A stretch of 61,234 bases of DNA from Mangrovibacterium marinum (GTDB lineage: Bacteria; Bacteroidota; Bacteroidia; Bacteroidales; Prolixibacteraceae). The DNA lies in the NCBI RefSeq assembly GCF_003046625.1, contig NZ_QAAD01000014.1:39489-100722 (forward strand), given 5' to 3'. The position numbers and the translations under genes are program-made. The notes beneath the pieces are model-generated. The model saw only the letters and a list, made by a program, of their open reading frames with translations. It was not told the DNA's origin and did no database searches. Within the stretch, counting starts at the first letter, position 1; the number at the start of each line of letters is the position of its first letter. Below are positions 37,103 through 45,077 of the stretch, piece after piece.

Positions 37103-38737
37103 ATGGTAAAGAAAAAAGATTATACAAACGGTTTGCCGGATCCATCGAAGCTGAAGGAAGAAATTCTGGCAAAATATCCTCGCAAGGTTGCCCGCAAACG
37201 CGACAAGGCGATGGTTGTTAACGATCCCGGAGTGGATCAGGAAATTCTGGCAAACGTGCGTACTATTCCCGGAATCATTACCCAGCGTGGATGTACTTAC
37301 GCCGGATGTAAAGGGGTAGTGCTGGGCCCCACCCGCGATATTGTCAATATCGTTCACGGGCCAATCGGATGTAGCTTTTATGCCTGGTTGACACGGCGTA
37401 ACCAAACACGTCCGGCTACCGAAACAGATGCAAACTACATCCCTTACACTTTCTCAACCGACATGCAGGACGAAAACATCGTGTTTGGCGGCGAGGTGAA
37501 GCTGAAAGAAGCAATCCGTGAAGCTTACGAACTGTTTAACCCTGGTGCAATTGCCATTTTCTCGACCTGTCCGGTCGGCCTGATTGGTGATGATGTACAT
37601 GCTGTGGCCCGCGAAATGAAAGCTGAGCTGGGAATTAACTGCTTTGGATTTAGCTGTGAAGGTTACCGCGGCGTTTCGCAGTCGGCTGGTCACCATATTG
37701 CCAACAACCAATTGTACAAACATATTTTGGGAACCGACGACCGCGCCCGCATGGGTAAGTTCCAGGTGAACCTGTTGGGTGAATACAATATTGGTGGTGA
37801 TGCTTTCGAAATTGAAGCCCTTTTCGAAGAAGCCGGAATTACCTTGCTGTCGACTTTCTCCGGTAACTCAACGGTCGAAAGTATGGCCTATGCCCACACA
37901 GCCGACCTGAATATGGTGATGTGTCACCGGTCGATCAACTATATCGCCGAGATGATGGAAACCAAGTTCGGTATCCCCTGGATCAAAGTGAACTTTGTTG
38001 GTGCCAAGTCGGCTGCCAAATCACTGAAAAAGATTGCTGAGTTCTTTGGCGATGCAGAGCTAACAGCCAAGGTCGATGCCATTGTGGCACGCGAAATGGC
38101 TAAAGTGGAAGCCGTTCGCGAAGCGATTAAACCCAAGGTGGAAGGTAAAGTGGCGATGATGTTTGTTGGCGGATCGCGTGCTCACCACTACCAGGATCTC
38201 TTCGGCGAACTGGGCATTCAGGTTGTATCAGCCGGTTACGAGTTTGCTCACCGCGACGACTACGAAGGACGGAAGGTAATCCCGAACATCAAAATTGACG
38301 CCGATACCCGGAATATTGAGGATCTGGACGTTGAAAAAGATGATGTACGTTTCCGGAACGACCTGGCTGCTAAAAAGGCAGAGCTGATGGAGGCGGGTTA
38401 TAAATTCTCCGACTACGAAGGAATGATGCCCGATATGAAAAAGAACTCATTGGTTATTGATGATGTGAACCACTGGGAAACTGAAAAATTAATCGAGTTC
38501 TATCAGCCCGATCTGTTCTGTGCAGGAATCAAAGAAAAATACGTGGTGCAGAAGTATGGCGTGCCTTTGAAACAGTTGCACAACTACGACTACGGCGGCC
38601 CCTACACTTGCTTTGAAGGAGCGATCAATTTCTACCAGGAAATGCAACGGATGTTGGATACGAAAATCTGGAAGCTCGTGGACGCCCCCTGGAAGCGTGA
38701 GCCGGAGATTGTTGGAAGTATGACTATTGAAGCTTAA
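37103..38737 (+). CDS. nifD: Nitrogenase molybdenum-iron protein alpha chain
   Basis: A 544-residue alpha subunit. P-cluster cysteines are at C64 (QRGCTYAGC), C90 (HGPIGCSFY) and in FSTCPVGLIGDD. FeMo-cofactor ligands are the Cys in MCHRSINYI and the His in QLHNYDYGGPY. The Gln and His of CEGYRGVSQSAGHHIAN next to the cofactor are conserved. Compared with the 492-residue Azotobacter subunit it carries the roughly 50-residue insertion seen in clostridial/Chlorobi-type NifD (residues about 385-445, VIPNIKIDADTRNIEDLDV). All residues needed for activity appear intact. Confidence 0.98.
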   Translation: MVKKKDYTNGLPDPSKLKEEILAKYPRKVARKRDKAMVVNDPGVDQEILANVRTIPGIITQRGCTYAGCKGVVLGPTRDIVNIVHGPIGCSFYAWLTRRNQTRPATETDANYIPYTFSTDMQDENIVFGGEVKLKEAIREAYELFNPGAIAIFSTCPVGLIGDDVHAVAREMKAELGINCFGFSCEGYRGVSQSAGHHIANNQLYKHILGTDDRARMGKFQVNLLGEYNIGGDAFEIEALFEEAGITLLSTFSGNSTVESMAYAHTADLNMVMCHRSINYIAEMMETKFGIPWIKVNFVGAKSAAKSLKKIAEFFGDAELTAKVDAIVAREMAKVEAVREAIKPKVEGKVAMMFVGGSRAHHYQDLFGELGIQVVSAGYEFAHRDDYEGRKVIPNIKIDADTRNIEDLDVEKDDVRFRNDLAAKKAELMEAGYKFSDYEGMMPDMKKNSLVIDDVNHWETEKLIEFYQPDLFCAGIKEKYVVQKYGVPLKQLHNYDYGGPYTCFEGAINFYQEMQRMLDTKIWKLVDAPWKREPEIVGSMTIEA

Positions 38738-38738
38738 T

Positions 38739-38745
38739 AAGGAGG
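38739..38745 (+). promoter_or_regulatory. Strong Shine-Dalgarno sequence of nifK
   Basis: AAGGAGG stands 7 bases before the ATG of nifK and one base after the stop of nifD. Most genes in the window, including nifH and nifE, lack such a site, as usual in Bacteroidota. Confidence 0.8.
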
Positions 38746-38752
38746 AAAAATC

Positions 38753-40135
38753 ATGTTACTACGACATACAACAGATAAAGTAAAAGAGCGCAACGCGCTA
38801 ACGGTTAACCCCGCGAAAACCTGCCAGCCGGTAGGTGCAATGTATGCCGCATTAGGTGTTCACGGTTGTTTGCCACACAGTCACGGTTCGCAAGGTTGTT
38901 GCTCATATCACCGAAGCGCCCTGACGCGTCACTATAAAGAGCCGGTTATGGCATCCACTTCGTCGTTTACCGAAGGTGCTTCTGTATTCGGGGGACAAGC
39001 CAACCTGTTAACCGCCATCGATAATATTTTTCAGATCTACGAACCGGAAATTATCGCCGTTCATTCAACTTGCTTGTCGGAAACCATTGGCGATGACCTG
39101 GGACAAATTGTGGCCAAAGCAGGCGACGATGGACGGATTCCCGCCGGGAAACACGTTATTCAGGCTCCAACACCAAGTTATGTTGGTTCGCACGTAACGG
39201 GTTACGCCAACATGCTGGAAGCATTTGTGAAGTATTTTCCCGAAAAGACCGACGAAAAGAAAAGACAAGTGAATTTGTTGTCGGGTTGGGTTGAGCCTTC
39301 CGATATGCGCGAGCTGAGAAGAATCGCCGGCCAGATGAAAGTGAAATCTGTTCTGCTGCCCGATACGTCCGATGTGCTGGATACGCCCATGACTGGTTCG
39401 TACTCCATGTATCCCAAAGGTGGTACAACAATCGCCGAGATGGTTAGCATGGGCGATAGCATGAGCACCATTGCGATGGGCGAGTGGGCTACCCAAAAAG
39501 CAGCGATCGCTTTGGATAACAAATGCAAAGTTCCGTTCGAATCCATCGATATCCCTGTTGGGCTTCGCGCTACCGACCGTTTTATTCAGGCTTTGTCGAA
39601 AGCAGGTAAAGTGTCAGTTCCGGAAGAAATCACTGCCGAACGCGGTCGTCTGGTTGATATGATCACCGACATGCACCAGTATTTCTACGGCAAACGAGTG
39701 GCTGTTTTTGGTGATCCGGATAACATTCTTCCCTTGATCGAGTTTTTGGTCGACCTGGATATGAAACCGGTATACATCGTGTCGGGTACTCCCGGAAAGG
39801 CTTTCACCAAGAAAGCTGAAGCCATTCTCTCGGAGCGGGTTCCTGAAGCGAAGTTCAAAAACGGTCCTCAGGCCGATATGTTCCTGATGCACCAGTGGAT
39901 TAAAGAAGAAGGCGTTGATCTGATCATTGGTAACACGTATGGCAAGTATATCGCCCGCGACGAGCAAACACCCTTCGTTCGCATGGGATTCCCGATTCTT
40001 GACCGTCAGGGACACAACTACTTCCCAACAGTTGGTTACATGGGAGCTATCCGTATTGTTGAGAAAATCCTCGACGCAATGATGGATAAAATCGATGCAA
40101 CTTGTCCGGAAGAAAAAGTTGAACTGCAGATGTAA
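38753..40135 (+). CDS. nifK: Nitrogenase molybdenum-iron protein beta chain
   Basis: A 460-residue beta subunit. P-cluster cysteines are C24 (AKTCQPVGA), C49 (SHGSQGCCSY) and the Cys of HSTCLSETIGDD; the serine-rich SSFTEGASVFGG segment is conserved. It lacks about 46 N-terminal residues present in the Azotobacter protein, as is usual for the clostridial/Chlorobi group. It pairs with NifD into the alpha2beta2 MoFe protein. The start is fixed by the strong ribosome binding site at 38739-38745. Confidence 0.98.
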   Translation: MLLRHTTDKVKERNALTVNPAKTCQPVGAMYAALGVHGCLPHSHGSQGCCSYHRSALTRHYKEPVMASTSSFTEGASVFGGQANLLTAIDNIFQIYEPEIIAVHSTCLSETIGDDLGQIVAKAGDDGRIPAGKHVIQAPTPSYVGSHVTGYANMLEAFVKYFPEKTDEKKRQVNLLSGWVEPSDMRELRRIAGQMKVKSVLLPDTSDVLDTPMTGSYSMYPKGGTTIAEMVSMGDSMSTIAMGEWATQKAAIALDNKCKVPFESIDIPVGLRATDRFIQALSKAGKVSVPEEITAERGRLVDMITDMHQYFYGKRVAVFGDPDNILPLIEFLVDLDMKPVYIVSGTPGKAFTKKAEAILSERVPEAKFKNGPQADMFLMHQWIKEEGVDLIIGNTYGKYIARDEQTPFVRMGFPILDRQGHNYFPTVGYMGAIRIVEKILDAMMDKIDATCPEEKVELQM

Positions 40136-40157
40136 TTGAACCCGGAAGTTATCAGGT

Positions 40158-40338
40158 CGTTGTCGAAGTTGTCGGGTTGACCGACAACAACGGTAACAAC
40201 GAGAACAACGACAACGCTTGATCGAATTCCGCAAAATATATCCTTCTCTTCAGCCAATCGAAGGATTCAGGGAGGCATCCCTTTATAATATGTTCTTCAT
40301 AATGTCAAAATGTGAGGGGAGGCAACCCGCAGCCTCCC
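40158..40338. promoter_or_regulatory. Structured nifK-nifE intergenic region
   Basis: Nested inverted repeats: outer arms CGTTGTCG (40158-40165) and CGACAACG (40209-40216), inner hairpin GTTGTCGG-GTTGA-CCGACAAC (40168-40188). Further on GGGAGGC-N8-GCCTCCC (40317-40338) with three following T residues looks like a weak terminator 26 bases before nifE, and AGGGA-GGCA-TCCCT (40269-40282) precedes it. Together they could set the lower expression of nifEN compared with nifHDK by processing or partial termination. Confidence 0.5.
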
Positions 40339-40363
40339 TTTCATTTACTAAAAAGAAAACACC

Positions 40364-41692
40364 ATGGACACATTTATTAACGACAGACAAAATCAGATCC
40401 TTACCAAAGGAAAAGATGATGCAACAATAGCATGCGGGAAAGCCAGTGTGGCCGGTTCGGTCAGTCAACGGGCATGTGTTTTTTGCGGCTCGCGGGTAGT
40501 TCTTTACCCAATTGCCGATGCGCTTCACCTCATCCACGGGCCGGTAGGCTGTGCTGCTTACACCTGGGATATTCGCGGAGCGTTGTCGTCAGGACCGCAA
40601 ATTCACCGATTAAGTTTTACAACTGATCTGAAAGAAAAAGAAGTTGTCTTCGGTGGTGAAGAACGCTTGTACAAAGCTTTGATCAGTTTAATTGAAACCT
40701 ACAAGCCGAAAGGCGCTTTTGTATATGCCACCTGTATTGTCGGGGTGATTGGAGATGATGTTGAGGCTGTGTGTCGGCGGGTGACACGCGAAACCGGCAT
40801 CGATGTAATCCCGGTAATGTCAGAAGGATTTAACGGAACAAAAAAGGACGGCTATAAAATTGCTTGCGGTGCGTTATCTAAATTGATAGGAACGGATACA
40901 ACCTACCAGGCGCCGGAACATAGTATTAACATTCTCGGAGATTTCAACCTGGCTGGCGAACTCTGGATGTTGGCTGAATACTACAAGAAGATGGGGGTGA
41001 ACCTGGTTGGTGCCATGACCGGCGATGGTCGTGTTGATGATATCCGGAAAGCCCACACCGCAAAATTAAACGTCGTTCAGTGCTCAGGCTCCATGATTGG
41101 CCTGGCAAAAGAAATGAAAGAAAAGTACGGCATTCCGTTCATGAAGGTCTCTTATTTCGGAATTGAAGATATGAGTGATGCCCTTTACGAAGTGGCTAAG
41201 TTCTTCAAGTCGGACGAGATGATGGAAAAAGCACGGAAGCTGGTAACTGAAGAGATCAGTAAGTTGTTGCCGCAATTGGCCCAATATCGGGAGAAGCTGG
41301 AAGGCAAAAAAGCAGCGATTTATGTCGGAGGAGCCTTTAAAGCAATTTCATTGGTGAAAGCCCTTCGCCTGCTTGGTATGAAGACGGTTGTGGTTGGTTC
41401 ACAAACTGGAAATTCTGACGACTACAACCTATTGAAAGATATGTGTGACGATGGAACCATCATTTGCGATGACTCCAATCCGAACGAACTCTCTGAATTT
41501 GTAAAACAAACCGGAGCCGACCTGTTCATCGGTGGTGTAAAAGAAAGACCAATTGCCTACAAACTCGGACTTGGTTTCTGCGATCACAACCACGAACGGA
41601 AAGAAGCTCTCGCGGGATATGAGGGCATGCTCAACTTCGCCAAAGAGGTTTACGCCTCGGTTTGCAGCCCGGTTTGGCAATTCATGAAATAA
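40364..41692 (+). CDS. nifE: FeMo-cofactor scaffold protein NifE
   Basis: A 442-residue homologue of NifD. The cluster-binding cysteines are visible in RACVFCGSRVV, HGPVGCAAYTW and YATCIVGVIGDD. It lacks the NifD insertion and the full set of cofactor-pocket residues. NifE and NifN form the alpha2beta2 scaffold on which the NifB product is matured with molybdenum and homocitrate. It is preceded by the structured 228-base gap after nifK and followed by nifN after 112 bases. Confidence 0.97.
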   Translation: MDTFINDRQNQILTKGKDDATIACGKASVAGSVSQRACVFCGSRVVLYPIADALHLIHGPVGCAAYTWDIRGALSSGPQIHRLSFTTDLKEKEVVFGGEERLYKALISLIETYKPKGAFVYATCIVGVIGDDVEAVCRRVTRETGIDVIPVMSEGFNGTKKDGYKIACGALSKLIGTDTTYQAPEHSINILGDFNLAGELWMLAEYYKKMGVNLVGAMTGDGRVDDIRKAHTAKLNVVQCSGSMIGLAKEMKEKYGIPFMKVSYFGIEDMSDALYEVAKFFKSDEMMEKARKLVTEEISKLLPQLAQYREKLEGKKAAIYVGGAFKAISLVKALRLLGMKTVVVGSQTGNSDDYNLLKDMCDDGTIICDDSNPNELSEFVKQTGADLFIGGVKERPIAYKLGLGFCDHNHERKEALAGYEGMLNFAKEVYASVCSPVWQFMK

Positions 41693-41697
41693 AAAAA

Positions 41698-41780
41698 GGT
41701 CATTTATTGTCATTTGCTTCGCGTCAATAGTTGCTGCGATCAATGACAACCGAATGACTATTATTGACAATCAATGACAG
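41698..41780. promoter_or_regulatory. Repeated TGTCATT/AATGACA motifs upstream of nifN
   Basis: TGTCATT (41708-41714) and AATGACA (41742-41748, 41773-41779), with the variant AATGACT (41753-41759), are scattered in both orientations. TTATTGTCA (41704-41712) and TTATTGACAA (41761-41770) add further similarity. The distant copies could fold into a stem in the mRNA between nifE and nifN. Confidence 0.4.
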
Positions 41781-41804
41781 TTTTAACATTAAAACTTGAA
41801 GAAC

Positions 41805-43214
41805 ATGTTTGAAAATGCACCGATTATAAAATCGACAAAAGAATTTACAGCTACCCGAAATGCCTGTAAGCTTTGTGCTCCGCTTGGTGCCAGTGTTGCT
41901 TTCAAAGGGATCCGGGGCTGCGTACCAATTATTCATGGTTCGCAGGGCTGTGCCACTTACATTCGTCGCTACCTGATCAGCCACTTTAAAGAACCGGTTG
42001 ATATTGCATCCTCAAACTTTACCGAAGAAGCAACTGTTTTCGGAGGAGGTGCCAACTGCGACAGGGCAATCACCAATGTCATTAGCCAATATAAGCCCGA
42101 AGTGGTGGCTCTTACAACCACTTGTTTGTCCGAAACGATTGGCGACGACGTGAAAATGTATGTTCACGATTATAAAAGGAATTCAGAACTGAAAGATCTT
42201 CCTGCTTTCGTAACAGCATCAACGCCCAGTTACCAGGGGTCGCACATGGATGGATTCCATGAAGCTGTTGGTGCTGCCATTAAAGCTTTTGCAAAAGGCG
42301 GCGAAAAAGGAACCCACCTGAACATATTCCCCGGATTTGTATCGACCGAAGATTTACGTCAACTCAAATATTTACTGAAGGATTACGGTATTGAATTCGT
42401 GATGCTGCCCGATTATTCCGAAACGCTGGACAACCCAATCTGGGAATCTTACAAGCGTATTCCTGAAGGAGGAACTCCGGTTAGCGCCATCGAGACTTGC
42501 GGGTCCGCGGCGGCTTCAGTCGAATTTGGTACCATTCTGAACTCGGGAGCGCTATCGGGTCGTGTGAAAAATACCCGCTTATCGGCCACAGGAGCCGAAT
42601 ATCTGCAGAATGAGTTTGGCGTGAAAAATTACCGAATGCCTTTACCAATTGGCGTGAAAAATACCGATCGCTTCTACAAAGCACTGGCGGAAATCAGCGG
42701 TAAAGAAATGCCTGCCCGTTACAAAGGCGAGCGTGGCCGTTTGATCGACTCTTATGCCGATGGACATAAATACATCTTCGGAAAGAAAGCAGTGGTTTAT
42801 GGTGAAGAAGATTTTGTAGTAGCCATGACAACTTTCCTCGATGAAATTGGCGTTGACGTGATTTTGGCGGCAACCGGTGGCGAGAGTGGACGCCTGGCCG
42901 ACCAAATTAAAGCCAATTGCCCCGAACGCGGTGAGCAAATCCTGGCTAAAAACATGTTCGACTACGAAAAAATTAAGGAGTGGTGTCAGGAAAATAAACC
43001 CGATCTGCTGGTCGGCAACAGTAAAGCCTATTACATCGCTCGCGAGCTGGAAGTACCCATCGTGCGCTGCGGTTTCCCGATTCATGACCGCATTGGCGGA
43101 CAGCGCATCAAGCATCTGGGCTATGCAGGCACGCAGGAGTTGTTCGACCAGGTTGTCAACGCCATGATTCAATATAAACAAGACCATTCGCCGGTCGGCT
43201 ATAAATATATGTAA
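41805..43214 (+). CDS. nifN: FeMo-cofactor scaffold protein NifN
   Basis: A 469-residue homologue of NifK: RNACKLCAPLGASVAFKG, HGSQGCATYIRRYLISH and TTTCLSETIGDD correspond to the beta-chain cluster region, and SSNFTEEATVFGGG to its conserved loop. The ATG at 41805 is the start; an in-frame TTG at 41796 is less likely. It is the partner of NifE. It ends with the usual C-terminal helix. nifB follows after 68 bases without a visible terminator. Confidence 0.97.
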   Translation: MFENAPIIKSTKEFTATRNACKLCAPLGASVAFKGIRGCVPIIHGSQGCATYIRRYLISHFKEPVDIASSNFTEEATVFGGGANCDRAITNVISQYKPEVVALTTTCLSETIGDDVKMYVHDYKRNSELKDLPAFVTASTPSYQGSHMDGFHEAVGAAIKAFAKGGEKGTHLNIFPGFVSTEDLRQLKYLLKDYGIEFVMLPDYSETLDNPIWESYKRIPEGGTPVSAIETCGSAAASVEFGTILNSGALSGRVKNTRLSATGAEYLQNEFGVKNYRMPLPIGVKNTDRFYKALAEISGKEMPARYKGERGRLIDSYADGHKYIFGKKAVVYGEEDFVVAMTTFLDEIGVDVILAATGGESGRLADQIKANCPERGEQILAKNMFDYEKIKEWCQENKPDLLVGNSKAYYIARELEVPIVRCGFPIHDRIGGQRIKHLGYAGTQELFDQVVNAMIQYKQDHSPVGYKYM

Positions 43215-43282
43215 CCCGGGTTGCAGATTGATGGCTTCACTCCAAGTGAAAACCTCAATAATAGCCCCTAAAACCAAACGCT

Positions 43283-44542
43283 ATGATTGATATTGAAAAA
43301 CACCCTTGTTTTAGCATCGACGCTAAAGGAAAATATGCCCGGGTACACTTGCCGGTTGCACCAAAATGTAATATTCAATGTAATTATTGTAAACGCGATT
43401 ACGACTGTGTAAACGAAAGCCGCCCGGGTGTGACAAGTAAAGTATTGTCGCCCGAACAAGCGCTGACTTACCTGGTGAAGCTGAAAGAAAAAATGCCTCA
43501 CCTCTCGGTTGTGGGAATTGCCGGCCCCGGCGACCCGTTTGCCAATCCGGTAGAGACGATGACAACTCTGCGTTTGATTCGCAAAGAATTCCCGGAAATG
43601 ATCCTTTGTTTGTCGTCGAACGGGTTGAATGTTGCCCCTTATGTGGATGAATTGGCCGAGCTGAAAGTAAGCCACGTGACCATTACCATGAATGCCTTCG
43701 ATCCTGATGTGACCAAAAGTATTTACAAATGGGTGCGCCTGGATAAACGTGGTTATGTGGGAGTCGAAGGGGCAAAAGTTTTGTTGGAAAAGCAACTGGA
43801 AGCCATCAAACTACTAAAAAAGTACAACATCACGGTGAAAATCAACACGATCGTCATCCCCGGTATCAACGATCATCTGATTGGCGACATCGCGAAGCAG
43901 GCCAAAGAGCTTGGTGCCGACCTAATGAACACCATCCCGCTGTATCCGGTTGAAGGCACTCCCTTCGAGGATCTGACCGAACCCTCGCCAGCTATGATGA
44001 AGTTGATTCGCGCCGATATTGCAAAGTATATTAAGCCCATGACGCACTGTGCCCGCTGTCGCGCCGATGCTGTTGGGCTGCTGGGGAAAGACGATCCGGA
44101 AGCTGCAAAAATCTTAAACGATGTTGCAACCATGTCGGTAACAGCCGACGAAAGCCGCCCTCACATCGCTGTAGCAAGTCACGAGGGCTTGTTGGTCAAT
44201 CAGCACCTGGGCGAGGCTGACTACCTATATATCTATAAAGAAACACCATCGGGATACCGGATGGTGGAGAAGCGCCGAACACCGCCGTCAGGAACCGGAA
44301 ATGTACGGTGGGAAGCATTGGGCAAAGCATTGAACGACTGTCGTGCCCTGTTGGTGGGGGGAATTGGACCTTCGCCGTCATCAATTATCGGACGCTCCGG
44401 GATCCAAATTGTCGAAATGACTGGTTTGATTGACGATGGCCTGGATGCAATTTATAAAGGCAAACAGCTGAAAACCGTTAAAAAAGCAGATGTATTCCGT
44501 TGCGGAGCCGAATGTTCGGGAAGCGGAACCGGCTGCGGGTGA
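43283..44542 (+). CDS. nifB: NifB radical SAM protein fused to a NifX-like domain
   Basis: A 419-residue fusion. Residues 1-275 are the radical-SAM NifB: CNIQCNYCKR is the CxxxCxxC cluster site, GIAGPGDPFAN binds SAM, and MTHCARCRADAVGLLG carries the C-terminal cluster cysteines. From about residue 295 (RPHIAVASHEGLLVNQHLGE) a NifX/NafY-type cofactor-binding domain follows, ending in the Cys/Gly tail CGAECSGSGTGCG. NifB fuses two 4Fe-4S clusters around carbide to make the FeMo-cofactor precursor. The fused domain may carry the product to NifEN. No separate nifX is present. Confidence 0.97.
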   Translation: MIDIEKHPCFSIDAKGKYARVHLPVAPKCNIQCNYCKRDYDCVNESRPGVTSKVLSPEQALTYLVKLKEKMPHLSVVGIAGPGDPFANPVETMTTLRLIRKEFPEMILCLSSNGLNVAPYVDELAELKVSHVTITMNAFDPDVTKSIYKWVRLDKRGYVGVEGAKVLLEKQLEAIKLLKKYNITVKINTIVIPGINDHLIGDIAKQAKELGADLMNTIPLYPVEGTPFEDLTEPSPAMMKLIRADIAKYIKPMTHCARCRADAVGLLGKDDPEAAKILNDVATMSVTADESRPHIAVASHEGLLVNQHLGEADYLYIYKETPSGYRMVEKRRTPPSGTGNVRWEALGKALNDCRALLVGGIGPSPSSIIGRSGIQIVEMTGLIDDGLDAIYKGKQLKTVKKADVFRCGAECSGSGTGCG

Positions 44543-44544
44543 GG

Positions 44545-44669
44545 CCCCATCCCGTCCTTTCCCATTGGGGAAAGAGAAAGAGAAGTCGCATAAAATTCGA
44601 AATTTAAGTATAAAAAATAAATCAAATTATTAACTAAAAATCCAGCTCCTCCCAACGGGAGGGATGGGG
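44545..44669. repeat. Nested inverted repeat between nifB and the ferredoxin gene
   Basis: CCCCATCCC (44545-44553) and GGGATGGGG (44661-44669) form the outer arms. Inside are two small hairpins, TTTCCC-ATT-GGGGAAA (44558-44573) and CTCCC-AAC-GGGAG (44648-44662), and an AT-rich centre. A related hairpin CTCCCC-ATC-GGGGAG follows the ferredoxin gene (45000-45014). This looks like a mobile or dispersed intergenic repeat. The right arm ends just before the ferredoxin ATG. Confidence 0.6.
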
Positions 44670-44680
44670 AAGGCTCTATT

Positions 44681-44986
44681 ATGAAAAAACCTGATTATCA
44701 CATTTTAGTTTGCAACTCGTATCGGGTTGCCGGCGACGCCAAAGGCTATTGTAACAAAAACGGTGCTGCCGATTTCATTCAATATATTATGGAAGAATGT
44801 AACGACCGTGGATTGGATGTAGCTGTTTCGTCTACCGCTTGTTTGAATGTTTGTTCGCAAGGGCCGGTTATGGTTATTCAACCCAGTAACTATTGGTACG
44901 GCGGAATCACAGAAGAGCGCATCGACGAAATTCTGGATGCCTTGGAAGACGGTGGGGCAGTTGAGGAATATTTGATTTCGGAATAA
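44681..44986 (+). CDS. Thioredoxin-like [2Fe-2S] ferredoxin
   Basis: A 101-residue protein of the thioredoxin-like ferredoxin family (the 2FeCpFd/Aae Fd type). The four likely ligands are C11 and C24 (C-x12-C, in HILVCNSYR and KGYCNKN) and C54 and C58 (C-x3-C, in TACLNVCSQGP). Relatives are encoded in nif clusters of Clostridium pasteurianum and Azotobacter and interact with the MoFe protein. A role in electron supply or protection is likely but not proven. It lies between nifB and nifV. Confidence 0.92.
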   Translation: MKKPDYHILVCNSYRVAGDAKGYCNKNGAADFIQYIMEECNDRGLDVAVSSTACLNVCSQGPVMVIQPSNYWYGGITEERIDEILDALEDGGAVEEYLISE

Positions 44987-45077
44987 GGCCTCTCCACAGC
45001 TCCCCATCGGGGAGTAATAAGATGACCTAAAGGATATAATGGTCTCATTTTAAATTGACATTATAAATGCTTGTAAA

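Noticed and set aside
38753-40135. Truncated NifK
   Set aside because: The missing N-terminal 46 residues are normal for the clostridial/Chlorobi group and all P-cluster cysteines are present.
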